A stretch of 64,000 bases of DNA, taken from assembly GCF_000566685.1 (NCBI RefSeq), contig NZ_AZQN01000002.1, positions 62,001 through 126,000 on the forward strand. Reading direction: 5' to 3'. Positions 1-9,063 of this stretch are shown piece after piece. A program made the position numbers and the translations under genes. Every line of letters begins with the position of its first letter. Position 1 is the first letter of the stretch. A model generated the notes under the pieces. It worked only from the letters and a program-made list of their open reading frames with translations. It was not told where the DNA came from and ran no database searches. The stretch is from Dyadobacter tibetensis Y620-1 (lineage in GTDB: Bacteria; Bacteroidota; Bacteroidia; Cytophagales; Spirosomataceae).

Positions 1-2679
1 CTGTTCGCTTCTTTGGGGCTTTTTGGAGCTGCCCTCTTTACTCTTGTCGCCCTGCCCGTGCTGATTCATAGTTGGGGACTTAAATGGGACCACACTTCCA
101 AGGGAGCACCCAGGCTCCCAGGCCTTAGCCCCGTTTGGAATCGATATCCCTTCATGACCTTGGGCTTTATTTTCTTGGCTACTTTATTTTTCTTATATCA
201 CGCCCAAAATATCCGATTCGATAGTCAGTTTGAAAACCTTAGCCTTCAGGACGAAGGACTTCAAAGCCGGGAAGCACAGCTGACAGGCCTCGATCCTTCT
301 AAGGAGAAACGTATCTATGTTTTTGCCGAAAACGCAGACCAGCAAAAAGCCGCCGAGGCCAATTTTCGAGCCTATCAGCTTTTGACTAACCTTCAGTCGA
401 AGGGAATGGTAGGTAACTTTCTCTCCGCCGCTGCCTGGGTGATTCCCCAGCCGACTCACAGGTTACGTACGCAACGCTGGGAAACATACTGGACCCCGGA
501 AAAAAAACAGGAGACCATAAGCCTTCTAAGGCAACAGGCGTCCCAGCAGGGTTTTGAACCAGATGCTTTTGAGGGGTTCGAGAGCTGGTTAAACCGGAGC
601 GATACCACCGGGCACCCACATGCCCTTTTGGAACGAATCGGGATGGGCAATCTGGTAAATACCGAAGCAACGAAAACAACCTATATTACTCCTATCACCC
701 TGCCCAATACGTCCGTAGCCGGCGTTAAGGAGCGACTCAGGAGCCTGGAAGGAATTGTAGTATTCGATCGTGGGGAATTAGCTTCTGAACTGGTAACCCT
801 GGTAAAAGACGACTTTAACTACCTTCTGGCCCTCTCGGCTTCAGTAGTATTTATCACGCTACTCCTTGTTTTTGGACGTATAGAACTGGCCTTGCTCACC
901 TTTTTGCCTATGGTTATTAGCTGGATATGGATATTGGGCATGGCGGCTTTACTAGGCATCGAATTCAATTTTGTCAATGTCGTGGTGACCACCTTTATAT
1001 TCGGGTTGGGCGACGACTTCAGCATCTTTGTGAGCAATGGTTTGCTGCAGAAATATCAATACCGTCGAAATAGCCTTGCCTCCTACCGGAGTGCCATCTT
1101 GCTCTCCGGGTTTACCACCCTCCTGGGAACAGGTTGTCTTATATTTGCAAAACATCCCGCAATTCACAGCATTGCCTTGATTAGTATGCTGGGGATCACC
1201 TGTATTTTGCTCATGTCTTTCGTAGTGCAACCGGTTCTGTTTCACATTTTCATACAAAATCGAATAGATAAAGGCAAGGCACCGGTAACCTTTCTCCCTT
1301 TTCTGATCAGCGTCAGCAGCTTCACCTATTTTCTGGTAGGCTGCCTCATCATGCATTCGCATCTGGTGACCATTGCCCTTTTGCCGATCAGCAGAATTAA
1401 GAAACGCAATTTAATGAATGGGGCTCTATCCTTCTACGCCAGAACAGTTATCTACTCGGGCCCACATGTCCGTAAAAATATCAGTGGACTGGCTCATATA
1501 AATCCTGAAAAACCGGCCATCTTCATTGCAAACCATAGCTCCTTTCTGGATATATTGCTCACCATTATGATCAATCCCAGGATGGTATTGATGGTCAAAG
1601 GCTGGGTATACAACTCTCCATTTTTCGGTCCACTGATCCGCTATGCCGGTTATATGCATGCTGAGAATGGTCCGGAAAAAAATCTGGCTGATGCCCGGAA
1701 ACTTATTGCAGATGGCTATTCTATCTTGTTATTTCCTGAAGGTACCCGATCTCCGGACGGCAGAATAGCGCGATTTCACAAAGGAGCCTTCCTGCTGGCC
1801 ATGGAGCTGGGGGTCCCCGTGCAACCCATCCTCATCCATGGGGCTTCGGAAGTATTACCCAAAAACGATTTTGTGATACAAAAAGGCGCCTTAAACGTAC
1901 GGGTGCTGCCTCCCATCGATATTCAGGACCCTATCTGGGGCCAGCAGCTGAGGGATAAGACCAAAAACATCTCCACTTACTTCAAATCTGCCCATCATGC
2001 CTTTACTCAGGAGATGGAAACACCCCGGTACTTAAAGCATCGGATCTTTACCAATTACGTCTTTAAGGGGCCAGTACTCGAGTGGTACTTCAAAATTAAA
2101 TGGCAGTTGGAGGCTGAAAATTTCGAGCAGTACCATCAGGAAATAGGCAGCAGAAAACGAATCCTTGACATAGGCTGTGGATATGGTTACCTATCCTTTT
2201 ATCTTCATTATAAGGATCCTGACCGTTTTGTAACCGGCATCGATTACGATGCGGAAAAAATAAGCATTGCAGAACATGCTTATAATAAGACGGAGCGGTT
2301 ACAATTTGTTAATGGCGATATCATGCAACAGGATCTTGGAGAGCAGGATGTTATTTTCCTTAATGACGTGCTGCATTATCTCTCGGCCGAAAAACAGACT
2401 CTTTTACTGTCGCGGTGTGCAGCAGCACTTTCAAATGAAGGAATGCTTTTTATCCGGGACGGGGTGACTGATTTTTCAGCGCTTCATAAAAATACGCGAC
2501 TGACGGAAAAACTTTCCACGGGCCTCTTCAATTTTAATAAGAAAAAAGAGGATTTCCATTTCTTTCACTCCGATGAAATTGCCCGATTTGCATTGGCGCA
2601 TAAAATGGAATTGAAAGTAAAAAGACATTCTGAGAAGACGTCGAATGTTCTTTTTACCCTAAAACGAGCCAGTTACTAA
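1..2679 (+). CDS. RND/MMPL exporter - PlsC acyltransferase - methyltransferase fusion (5' end outside window)
   Basis: This is the C-terminal part of a multidomain protein; the frame is open from base 1, so the true start lies upstream and the TTG at base 13 is only an internal codon. Residues are counted from that TTG. Roughly 1-425 is the second half of an RND/MMPL transporter: a membrane segment near 49-68, a periplasmic loop to about 265, then several membrane helices. About 430-650 is a PlsC-type acyltransferase with the HX4D motif at H508-D513 and FPEGTRS at 574-580. About 690-888 is a class I SAM methyltransferase with the glycine-rich loop ILDIGCGYG from 717. Such fusions are known from flexirubin/aryl-polyene pigment clusters, where export and lipid or ester acylation are expected. 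The two oxidoreductases downstream fit that context. Domain calls are firm; the substrate is inferred. Confidence 0.88.
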   Translation: MFASLGLFGAALFTLVALPVLIHSWGLKWDHTSKGAPRLPGLSPVWNRYPFMTLGFIFLATLFFLYHAQNIRFDSQFENLSLQDEGLQSREAQLTGLDPSKEKRIYVFAENADQQKAAEANFRAYQLLTNLQSKGMVGNFLSAAAWVIPQPTHRLRTQRWETYWTPEKKQETISLLRQQASQQGFEPDAFEGFESWLNRSDTTGHPHALLERIGMGNLVNTEATKTTYITPITLPNTSVAGVKERLRSLEGIVVFDRGELASELVTLVKDDFNYLLALSASVVFITLLLVFGRIELALLTFLPMVISWIWILGMAALLGIEFNFVNVVVTTFIFGLGDDFSIFVSNGLLQKYQYRRNSLASYRSAILLSGFTTLLGTGCLIFAKHPAIHSIALISMLGITCILLMSFVVQPVLFHIFIQNRIDKGKAPVTFLPFLISVSSFTYFLVGCLIMHSHLVTIALLPISRIKKRNLMNGALSFYARTVIYSGPHVRKNISGLAHINPEKPAIFIANHSSFLDILLTIMINPRMVLMVKGWVYNSPFFGPLIRYAGYMHAENGPEKNLADARKLIADGYSILLFPEGTRSPDGRIARFHKGAFLLAMELGVPVQPILIHGASEVLPKNDFVIQKGALNVRVLPPIDIQDPIWGQQLRDKTKNISTYFKSAHHAFTQEMETPRYLKHRIFTNYVFKGPVLEWYFKIKWQLEAENFEQYHQEIGSRKRILDIGCGYGYLSFYLHYKDPDRFVTGIDYDAEKISIAEHAYNKTERLQFVNGDIMQQDLGEQDVIFLNDVLHYLSAEKQTLLLSRCAAALSNEGMLFIRDGVTDFSALHKNTRLTEKLSTGLFNFNKKKEDFHFFHSDEIARFALAHKMELKVKRHSEKTSNVLFTLKRASY

Positions 2680-2772
2680 CTATTTTTGTAAAAATTTGAA
2701 GTACTAAAGGGTAATAAAGTATATTGGGTCGCATTACAACAAAATACCTAACCAGGGGAAATTCTCCGAAAG

Positions 2773-4302
2773 ATGGAAGATATAGAATCCAGGACATATG
2801 ATTTTGTTATCGTAGGCAGCGGCCTGGGAGGCTTATCCTGTGCATATATCCTGGCCGCCGAGGGAAAGTCGGTTATTGTATTGGAGAAGAATCACCAGAT
2901 CGGAGGAAATTTACAGGTATACAGTAGGGAGAAATCTATCTTCGATACAGGGGTACACTACTTGGGAAGTATGGATCCTGGTGAAAATTTATATCAGTTT
3001 TTTAAATATTTCAAAATACTGGATGAACTGAAGCTACATAGACTCGATGAGGACTGTTTCGATGTGATTCGCTTCGCAGATGGGAGTCGCTATTGCTATG
3101 CTCAGGGCTATGAAAATTTTCAAAAAAAGCTCGTGGAGTATTTTCCTGAGGAAAAAGAAGCCATAGCTCAATATTGTTCGAAAATCAAAGAGATCTGTGC
3201 TTACTTTCCTCTTTATAACCTACGGTCGGGAGGAAAGAATTACCAACTGAATAATGAACTACTGGAGCTGAATGCCCATGATTATATTGCCAGCCTTACG
3301 GGCAATGTACGTTTGCGGAATGTTCTGGCCGGCTCCAACCTGCTGTATGCAGGCTATAAGGAAACGACCCCCTTTTATGTACATGCACTTATTCTCAACA
3401 GCTATCTGACGGGCGCCTATAAGTTAATCGACGGGGGTTCCCAAATCGCCATTCTGCTGAGCAGACGTATAAGGGAAATGGGTGGCACCATAAAAAAGCG
3501 ACAGGAGGTTGTTGGCGCTAAATATCATGATAATGGCGCCGTCCAGAGTGTACTGCTAAAAGACGGAAGTGAAATAAAGGGCCATCACTTCATATCTAAT
3601 ACTCATCCGGCGGTGACTATCGATATTTTTGGTGAGGACCGGTTTCTTAAAATATACAAAAATCGGGTTAAGTCCCTGCCCAATAGCATTTCCACTTTCC
3701 TGGTACATATTTCCTTTAAGAAAGGGACCTTCCCCTATCTCAATTATAATATTTACCAACATCATCAGGAGGATGTATGGGAGGCCACCACCCCCAGATC
3801 GGAGACATGGCCCGAGAGTTATTTCATTTGCACACCAATATCCGGAAGGCATCCCGAATATGCTGATTCTATGACGGTAATGACTTATATGGACAGCGCA
3901 GAGACCGAGCCATGGGCAGATAGCTTCCGGACTGTGGCCGATCAGGGGGATCGGGGGGAAAGTTACCGCAATTTTAAAAAGCAAAAGGAAGAACGGGTCC
4001 TTCAATATATTGAAACCGTCTTCCCGAATATCCGAGAGAAAATACTAGCCGTACACAGTGCTACCCCCCTCACTTTCAGGGACTATCTGGGCAATAAAGA
4101 TGGTAGCCTTTATGGCATACGGAAAAATTCGCAGCACCCTAATAGTACGCAGATTAACACCAAAACTAAGATACCCAACTTATATCTTACCGGTCAGAAC
4201 ATTTCTCTGCACGGAATATTAGGAGTAACCGTAAGTGCCTTTGTAACCTGCTTTTCATTTGCAGACAAGGAAAAACTAATAGGTCAAGTTAAAAATGCTT
4301 AA
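2773..4302 (+). CDS. FAD-dependent oxidoreductase, phytoene desaturase (CrtI)-like
   Basis: A 509-residue flavoprotein with an N-terminal dinucleotide-binding fold: the GSGLGG loop at residues 16-21 follows a hydrophobic beta strand, and an acidic strand end (VLEKN) and IGGN follow, as in CrtI/phytoene desaturase and related NAD(P)/FAD oxidoreductases. The length matches that family. It begins 93 bp after the exporter fusion and ends 2 bp before the next flavoprotein, so the three are probably one operon. In flexirubin-type clusters such enzymes are thought to act on the polyene or resorcinol part (desaturation or hydroxylation). Carotenoid desaturation is an alternative, but no other carotenoid genes (crtB, crtY, crtZ) are in the window. 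Confidence 0.82.
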   Translation: MEDIESRTYDFVIVGSGLGGLSCAYILAAEGKSVIVLEKNHQIGGNLQVYSREKSIFDTGVHYLGSMDPGENLYQFFKYFKILDELKLHRLDEDCFDVIRFADGSRYCYAQGYENFQKKLVEYFPEEKEAIAQYCSKIKEICAYFPLYNLRSGGKNYQLNNELLELNAHDYIASLTGNVRLRNVLAGSNLLYAGYKETTPFYVHALILNSYLTGAYKLIDGGSQIAILLSRRIREMGGTIKKRQEVVGAKYHDNGAVQSVLLKDGSEIKGHHFISNTHPAVTIDIFGEDRFLKIYKNRVKSLPNSISTFLVHISFKKGTFPYLNYNIYQHHQEDVWEATTPRSETWPESYFICTPISGRHPEYADSMTVMTYMDSAETEPWADSFRTVADQGDRGESYRNFKKQKEERVLQYIETVFPNIREKILAVHSATPLTFRDYLGNKDGSLYGIRKNSQHPNSTQINTKTKIPNLYLTGQNISLHGILGVTVSAFVTCFSFADKEKLIGQVKNA

Positions 4303-4304
4303 TC

Positions 4305-5552
4305 ATGGTAGAAATTGATGTCCTGATCATCGGTGCCGGACCTGCGGGCACCGTAGCCGCCTCTTATCTTGCCAACCAAGGATATAAGGTATGTATTCTG
4401 GAAAGAGATACCTTCCCACGTTTTCAGATTGGAGAGAGCTTATTGCCATGTTGTATGGATCATCTACAGGAGACGGAGCTTCTGGAAGCGGTTTCACAGT
4501 TGGGCTTTCAGAAGAAAACCGGAGCGGCGTTTATGAAGGGGAGTCAGCGATGTGAGTTTTATTTTTCAGAACAATTTACCCAGGGTTGGACCTGGACCTG
4601 GCAGGTAAAAAGGGCCGAATTTGACCTGGCGCTTGCCGAGGCGACCCGGCAAAAAGGTGTAGACATACACTATAATTGTACGGTGGAGCAGGTATTCTGT
4701 AGCCCTACGGAACAGAAAGTTACTTATAGGGACGGGCAGGGAATCACGCAACAGGCCAGAGCTCGCTTCCTTATAGATGCCAGCGGTTATGGCCGGGTAC
4801 TGCCTCGCTTATTTAATCTGAACAAACCTTCCAATTTTCAACCACGTGGAGCGGTGTTTGCGCATGTGGTAGACCAAAAGCGCTCTCTGGACGAGAGCCA
4901 GAACATTTTTGTACATGCCTTTAACGATTTTGAGGCCTGGCTCTGGGCCATTCCATTTTCGGATGGAACCACTTCGGTGGGCATCGTCAGCGATCAGAAA
5001 ACGACGGAAAGGCTGGCAATGGATCAGGGAAAAGGGTATCTGGAAAGAATTCAAAATTTTGAAGATCTTCAGGGGAGATTTTCCCAGGCACCATTAGTCT
5101 TTCCCCCCAAGGTAATGCTGGGCTATTCTATAGGAGTTAGCCGCATGTGGGGGGAAGGCTTCGTACTTGCGGGCAACAGCACCGAATTTCTGGATCCAAT
5201 ATTTTCTTCTGGAGTTACTTTCGCCACTTCTTCCGGACTGAGGGCGGCCAAACTGACACATAGGATGTTTCAGGGTGAAAATGTGGATTGGCAAAAAGAC
5301 TATGAAGAACAGGTACAATCGGGACTGGAGGTCTTTCGCAGCTATGTGACTGGCTGGTATAACGGAGACTTTCAACGCATTGTTTTTGCCAGTGAGATAG
5401 ACCAGGGATTTAAAAAGCAAATCTGTTCCGTCCTGGCCGGCTACGTATGGGATCTGTCCAATCCTTTTGTCAAAAAACACGATACAATTTTAGCTACTCT
5501 GGCTAAGGTCATAAAAATGAAAGAAAGCCTTAACCAAAATCCAGAAGCCTAG
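4305..5552 (+). CDS. FAD-dependent monooxygenase/halogenase-like oxidoreductase
   Basis: A 415-residue flavoprotein with an N-terminal GAGPAG loop (about residues 10-15) and a C-terminal region with the GNSTEFLDPIFSSGV segment, typical of the tryptophan halogenase / geranylgeranyl reductase group of PHBH-fold enzymes. The segment PRFQIGESLLP after the first strand is a hallmark of that group. The two-base gap after the preceding flavoprotein indicates co-translation. In pigment clusters of this type, such proteins are candidates for ring hydroxylation or, in some flexirubins, chlorination. The halogenase active-site motifs (WxWxIP, catalytic Lys) are not clearly complete here (W-L-W-A-I-P is seen at about residues 212-217), so monooxygenase or halogenase activity cannot be separated by eye. 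Confidence 0.8.
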   Translation: MVEIDVLIIGAGPAGTVAASYLANQGYKVCILERDTFPRFQIGESLLPCCMDHLQETELLEAVSQLGFQKKTGAAFMKGSQRCEFYFSEQFTQGWTWTWQVKRAEFDLALAEATRQKGVDIHYNCTVEQVFCSPTEQKVTYRDGQGITQQARARFLIDASGYGRVLPRLFNLNKPSNFQPRGAVFAHVVDQKRSLDESQNIFVHAFNDFEAWLWAIPFSDGTTSVGIVSDQKTTERLAMDQGKGYLERIQNFEDLQGRFSQAPLVFPPKVMLGYSIGVSRMWGEGFVLAGNSTEFLDPIFSSGVTFATSSGLRAAKLTHRMFQGENVDWQKDYEEQVQSGLEVFRSYVTGWYNGDFQRIVFASEIDQGFKKQICSVLAGYVWDLSNPFVKKHDTILATLAKVIKMKESLNQNPEA

Positions 5553-5569
5553 GGTTCTCCTACCCTTAC

Positions 5570-6622
5570 CTATACAGCCTTCAAAAGTTGTAAGCCATGT
5601 TGAAAACCCTGATATTGATTATAGATCAGGATGTGCCGGCAAGGAGAATTCAGTTCACCATTTCTAATAAAAGCTTCGGGTAGTCGCCCCTCTTTGAGGA
5701 GCTGAACGCCCAGCCAGGTTCCAAATGCCACAGCGGTAGGATATTCCCCTGTCCACTGTTTATAACAGATTAGTAACTTTCCTGCGAACAACTCATCATA
5801 TACCTGCTGGTAACTCGTATCGGTACGCTGATCCCCGTTGAAACCCAAAATAATGGCATCCAAATCATGAACAGTCATTTGGTTTTTCCGCAGAAAGTCT
5901 AAAATCCATTGCTGGGGACCTTCGGAGTTCATATAGCTGGTAGCCTGCACATCTGCTATTTGTGCCAGGGATTGTTCGCTTTTTTCCTGTTCCAGCACAA
6001 ACCAAGTGGCTCCTTCTCCGCAAACGGTCCCCTTTGTTGCCGAATCTAGCAAATGCTGGCTATCTACGGGTTCCTTTTTATAAGAACCTTTCAGCCAATC
6101 TATATTATAATTATAGTCCGATATTTCATCCACAGCACCCAGCAATAATCGTTTGCTTTCGCCCAAATCCAGTCGTAAGGCTGCATCCTGAAGCGCATTT
6201 TCGAAGGCGAGTCCATGATGGACATGGGTGATATTATAACCAGTTGTTTTAGTGATCAGGGCCAGGCTTCCGGCCACGGCATTAGGGGTGCTCTGCACAA
6301 AGTTGGTTGGGGTGAGCGTACCTTCCGCATAATCTACAATCTGGTTCAGAAATTTCAGGCAGTCGTCGAGCCCCCCATTGGCAGTAGCCAGAATGATCCC
6401 GTCCATATGGGACCAGCGGCCGGCAAGGGTTAGGCCGGCTCCTACCCCCATGCGAAGGGCTCTTCCCATTCGTCGGAGCTGGCTGGAGGGGATCAGGCCC
6501 ATATAATTCGGTTCTATGGCAAAAAATCTGTTCCCCTTTAGGTTGAGGGGAAAAGAACTAAAAAAATCCGACTCCGTGGTTCGCTGAGCGGATATGCAAA
6601 TCGTGTCGTTTATATAAACCAT
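5570..6622 (-). CDS. Ketosynthase-like chain-length factor (catalytically degenerate)
   Basis: A 350-residue protein with a beta-ketoacyl synthase fold, shorter than FabF (about 410). The catalytic positions are replaced. Where an active KS has TACSSS, residues 132-138 read T-H-V-H-H-G-L with no cysteine; the first histidine motif (THGTGT) is F-N-G-D at 261-264; the second (K-x-x-x-G-H) is K-Q-W-T-G-E, with Glu for His. This pattern is expected of a chain-length factor that pairs with an active KS, here most likely the gene at 41790-42977. It faces the flavoprotein operon and follows glpD after 46 bp on the same strand. Known for the family: KS/CLF heterodimers build aryl polyenes. The pairing across 35 kb is inferred. 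Confidence 0.8.
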   Translation of the reverse strand: MVYINDTICISAQRTTESDFFSSFPLNLKGNRFFAIEPNYMGLIPSSQLRRMGRALRMGVGAGLTLAGRWSHMDGIILATANGGLDDCLKFLNQIVDYAEGTLTPTNFVQSTPNAVAGSLALITKTTGYNITHVHHGLAFENALQDAALRLDLGESKRLLLGAVDEISDYNYNIDWLKGSYKKEPVDSQHLLDSATKGTVCGEGATWFVLEQEKSEQSLAQIADVQATSYMNSEGPQQWILDFLRKNQMTVHDLDAIILGFNGDQRTDTSYQQVYDELFAGKLLICYKQWTGEYPTAVAFGTWLGVQLLKEGRLPEAFIRNGELNSPCRHILIYNQYQGFQHGLQLLKAV

Positions 6623-6668
6623 CTTAAGAATAAATTTCTCATACCATCATTATCCCCCTCTGTCACTC

Positions 6669-8342
6669 CTATATCACCCCAGCCTGGATCTTATAATTCT
6701 CTAGTAAAGAGCTGTATTCCTCGACATTAGTATTCTTTTGTTGCTCAGTCCAGTTCAGTTCTGAGGCCATCAGGTCAGCTACGTACGGTATGGCAAGCAG
6801 GCAGGCATCCCAGTCCATAATTTCTAACCGGGTCCGGCGAGCCAGGAAGTCCCTAAGCGTCAGGACCATTTCCTTACGTACCCCGTAGATAACTTCCGCC
6901 GCACAATAGGGGTAGTCTTTATGAATCCTATGTTTCCATTCGGAATTGATTAAGGTCAGCTCTGCCACTTCCATGGCCAGACTTCCATATTTTGAAAGCA
7001 GATGCTGGCTCATCTCCGTATCCAGACCATAACGGGCGCTTACCTGTTTCCAGAGATCATATCGATACCCTACTCCGCCGGTAAGTATATGCGTTTCGGT
7101 TGTACAGGGTCGGAACTCCCCCATCAGCCGGTCGACCTCGTCGATGGTATCCTTCGCCATAAGCCTATAAGTGGTCCACTTCCCTCCCAGCAGGCTAATC
7201 AGCCCGGAAACGGGCTCTACTTCTACTTCATGGTCGCGCACCAGACTCTTGGTAGATTTGGCTCCATCACCATTTAACAGCGGACGTAAACCTCCAAAAC
7301 CCGCTTTGATGTCATCCAAAGCAATAGGCTTCTCTAGATAGGGATTAAGCGTATCGGCCAGGTACATTTTTTCCTCCTTGGTTAAGCAGGGTTCTTCCTC
7401 CAGGGCCTGATATTCAGTGTCTGTAGTTCCGAGCATGGTTCCTCCTTCAAAAGGAATGGCGAAAACGACCCGCCCATCACTGGTTTTAGGGATTAGCAGG
7501 GCATGATTACTTTTGAGTGTGGCCGCTGGTAAGGAGATGTGAACTCCCTTGCTGGGCCGCATACGGGGTGTCAATTGTGTATTTGCCAGCAACCGAACTC
7601 GATCGGCATAGGGTCCGGTACAATTTATTACCAGCTTACTATTTATTCCTGACCGCTCCCCGGTTAGGGAATCGGCAATCAGTAAGCCGGTTATTTTTCC
7701 CTTGTCATCTTTGTCGAAGTCTTGCAAGCCGATATAGTTGGCGACTACGGCCCCTGCCTGGGCTGCGGCGCGGACCATTGCCAGGCAATAGCGGGCATCG
7801 TCGAGCTGCCCGTCATAATAAAGCACGGCACTGTGCAATTTAGATCGGTTCAGGGTTGGCATCTTTTCCAGTACCTCCTTTTTATTTAACCATCTGCTTT
7901 TGGGCAGGCTATCCTTGGCGGCGAACTGGTCGTACAGTTTAAGTCCGATGGTAAAATAAAGCCCTTCAATCCAGGAGCCTACCGGAGTAAGCAGGGGGAG
8001 TGGACGTGCCAGATGAGGCGCAAGGCTAAGGACAATATGCCTTTCCTGCAGACCATGGCGAACCTGCTTCAACTGGCCAAAGTCTAATTTTTTAAACGCT
8101 TGCTCCAGGTAACGTACCCCGCCATGAATAAGTTTTGTTGAGCGGGAGGAGGTCTGACTGGCAAAATCCTGTTCATCAATCAGGGCGACCTTATAGCCCC
8201 TTAATACGGCATCTAAAGCACAGCCGGCCCCACTGGCCCCGCCGCCAATTATACATATATCAAAGGATTCGGTTTTTAACTTTCCGAGGGCTAGGTCTCT
8301 ATTCATGTTCAGGAATGGTATGTTGGCTACTGAGTGAGGCAA
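6669..8342 (-). CDS. glpD: Aerobic glycerol-3-phosphate dehydrogenase
   Basis: A 557-residue FAD enzyme that oxidises sn-glycerol 3-phosphate to dihydroxyacetone phosphate and passes electrons to quinone at the inner membrane face. The N-terminal GGGASG loop (about residues 33-38), the SSRSTKLIHGG segment that contacts FAD and substrate, the GTTDTEY motif in the middle and the C-terminal helical domain are all present at the usual length. No glpF or glpK is adjacent. Instead the next gene on the same strand is the pigment-cluster ketosynthase-like protein, so read-through may link them. A TATTTTTG box lies about 36 bp upstream of the ATG. Confidence 0.93.
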   Translation of the reverse strand: MPHSVANIPFLNMNRDLALGKLKTESFDICIIGGGASGAGCALDAVLRGYKVALIDEQDFASQTSSRSTKLIHGGVRYLEQAFKKLDFGQLKQVRHGLQERHIVLSLAPHLARPLPLLTPVGSWIEGLYFTIGLKLYDQFAAKDSLPKSRWLNKKEVLEKMPTLNRSKLHSAVLYYDGQLDDARYCLAMVRAAAQAGAVVANYIGLQDFDKDDKGKITGLLIADSLTGERSGINSKLVINCTGPYADRVRLLANTQLTPRMRPSKGVHISLPAATLKSNHALLIPKTSDGRVVFAIPFEGGTMLGTTDTEYQALEEEPCLTKEEKMYLADTLNPYLEKPIALDDIKAGFGGLRPLLNGDGAKSTKSLVRDHEVEVEPVSGLISLLGGKWTTYRLMAKDTIDEVDRLMGEFRPCTTETHILTGGVGYRYDLWKQVSARYGLDTEMSQHLLSKYGSLAMEVAELTLINSEWKHRIHKDYPYCAAEVIYGVRKEMVLTLRDFLARRTRLEIMDWDACLLAIPYVADLMASELNWTEQQKNTNVEEYSSLLENYKIQAGVI

Positions 8343-8378
8343 AAATACGAATCCGTCAAGAGTATCTGCTGATTATCT

Positions 8379-8386
8379 CAAAAATA
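8379..8386 (-). promoter_or_regulatory. Candidate -7 box for glpD
   Basis: Reads TATTTTTG on the minus strand, a perfect match to the Bacteroidota TAnnTTTG box, about 36 bp before the glpD ATG. No TTG -33 element is visible at the expected distance, so this is tentative. Confidence 0.3.
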
Positions 8387-8481
8387 AAGGCAGAGAGCTT
8401 ATTTCATTTAATAAATAGGCCATATCCGGTGACGTATACCATCTTTTTCAGTCCTAGAATAGGAAAATTCGAAAATAGGTT

Positions 8482-8489
8482 TACTTTTG
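8482..8489 (+). promoter_or_regulatory. Candidate -7 box for the LysM/BON gene
   Basis: Reads TACTTTTG, matching TAnnTTTG, about 44 bp upstream of the ATG at 8534. The -33 TTG element is not evident. With the glpD box it would form a divergent promoter region in 8343-8533. Confidence 0.3.
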
Positions 8490-8533
8490 AATTATACAAA
8501 TCAGTTAATTCTTTTAAATAACATTCACACAAC

Positions 8534-8989
8534 ATGGGATTATTATCATTTTTAAAAGGTGTAGGCGACAAAGTTTTCAAAAAAGAAGAAGCCACTCCTA
8601 CTCCTGAGACGGAGCCATTACGTGCCAGTGCCCTTTTGGCACATGTAAAATCCTTGGGACTACCCTATAATGCATTAACTGTAAAAACGACCGGAGATAC
8701 TGTAACCCTCGAAGGCGAAGTAGCTGCTCAGGAGGACTCAGAAAAAATATCCCTGGCAGTAGGGAACGTAGAAGGGGTTCAGGTAGTAAATAACCTGCTG
8801 CAGGTGGCTACTCCTGCACCTGAAGCTACCTTCCATACGGTTGAAAAGGGAGATACCCTTTCGAAGATCGCCAAGACCGTGTACGGTGATGCCATGAAAT
8901 ACCCTGTAATCTTTGAGGCTAATAAGCCCATGCTAACACACCCTGACAAAATATATCCGGGACAAGTTCTTCGCATACCTGCCCTATAG
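8534..8989 (+). CDS. BON and LysM domain protein (YgaU/Kbp-like)
   Basis: A 151-residue protein with an N-terminal GLLSFLKGVGDKVF amphipathic stretch, a BON domain at about residues 30-90 and a LysM domain at about 100-151 (HTVEKGDTLSKIAKTVYGD, ending YPGQVLRIP). Domain order and size match E. coli YgaU/Kbp, a potassium-binding protein of the cytoplasm. There is no signal peptide, which agrees with that family rather than with a cell-wall LysM protein. It is transcribed alone and ends before a strong bidirectional terminator. A K+-related role is inferred from the family. Confidence 0.85.
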   Translation: MGLLSFLKGVGDKVFKKEEATPTPETEPLRASALLAHVKSLGLPYNALTVKTTGDTVTLEGEVAAQEDSEKISLAVGNVEGVQVVNNLLQVATPAPEATFHTVEKGDTLSKIAKTVYGDAMKYPVIFEANKPMLTHPDKIYPGQVLRIPAL

Positions 8990-9006
8990 TAAACGGATCG
9001 GGCAGA

Positions 9007-9054
9007 TACATAAAAAAGGAGCTGACTCAAATGAGCCAGCTCCTTTTTTATGTA
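9007..9054. terminator. Bidirectional rho-independent terminator
   Basis: An 18-bp inverted repeat (arms about 9007-9024 and 9037-9054) around a short loop, with AAAAAA on one arm and TTTTTT on the other. It lies between the convergent LysM/BON gene and rplI, and should end both transcripts. Confidence 0.85.
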
Positions 9055-9063
9055 TTCGAATCA

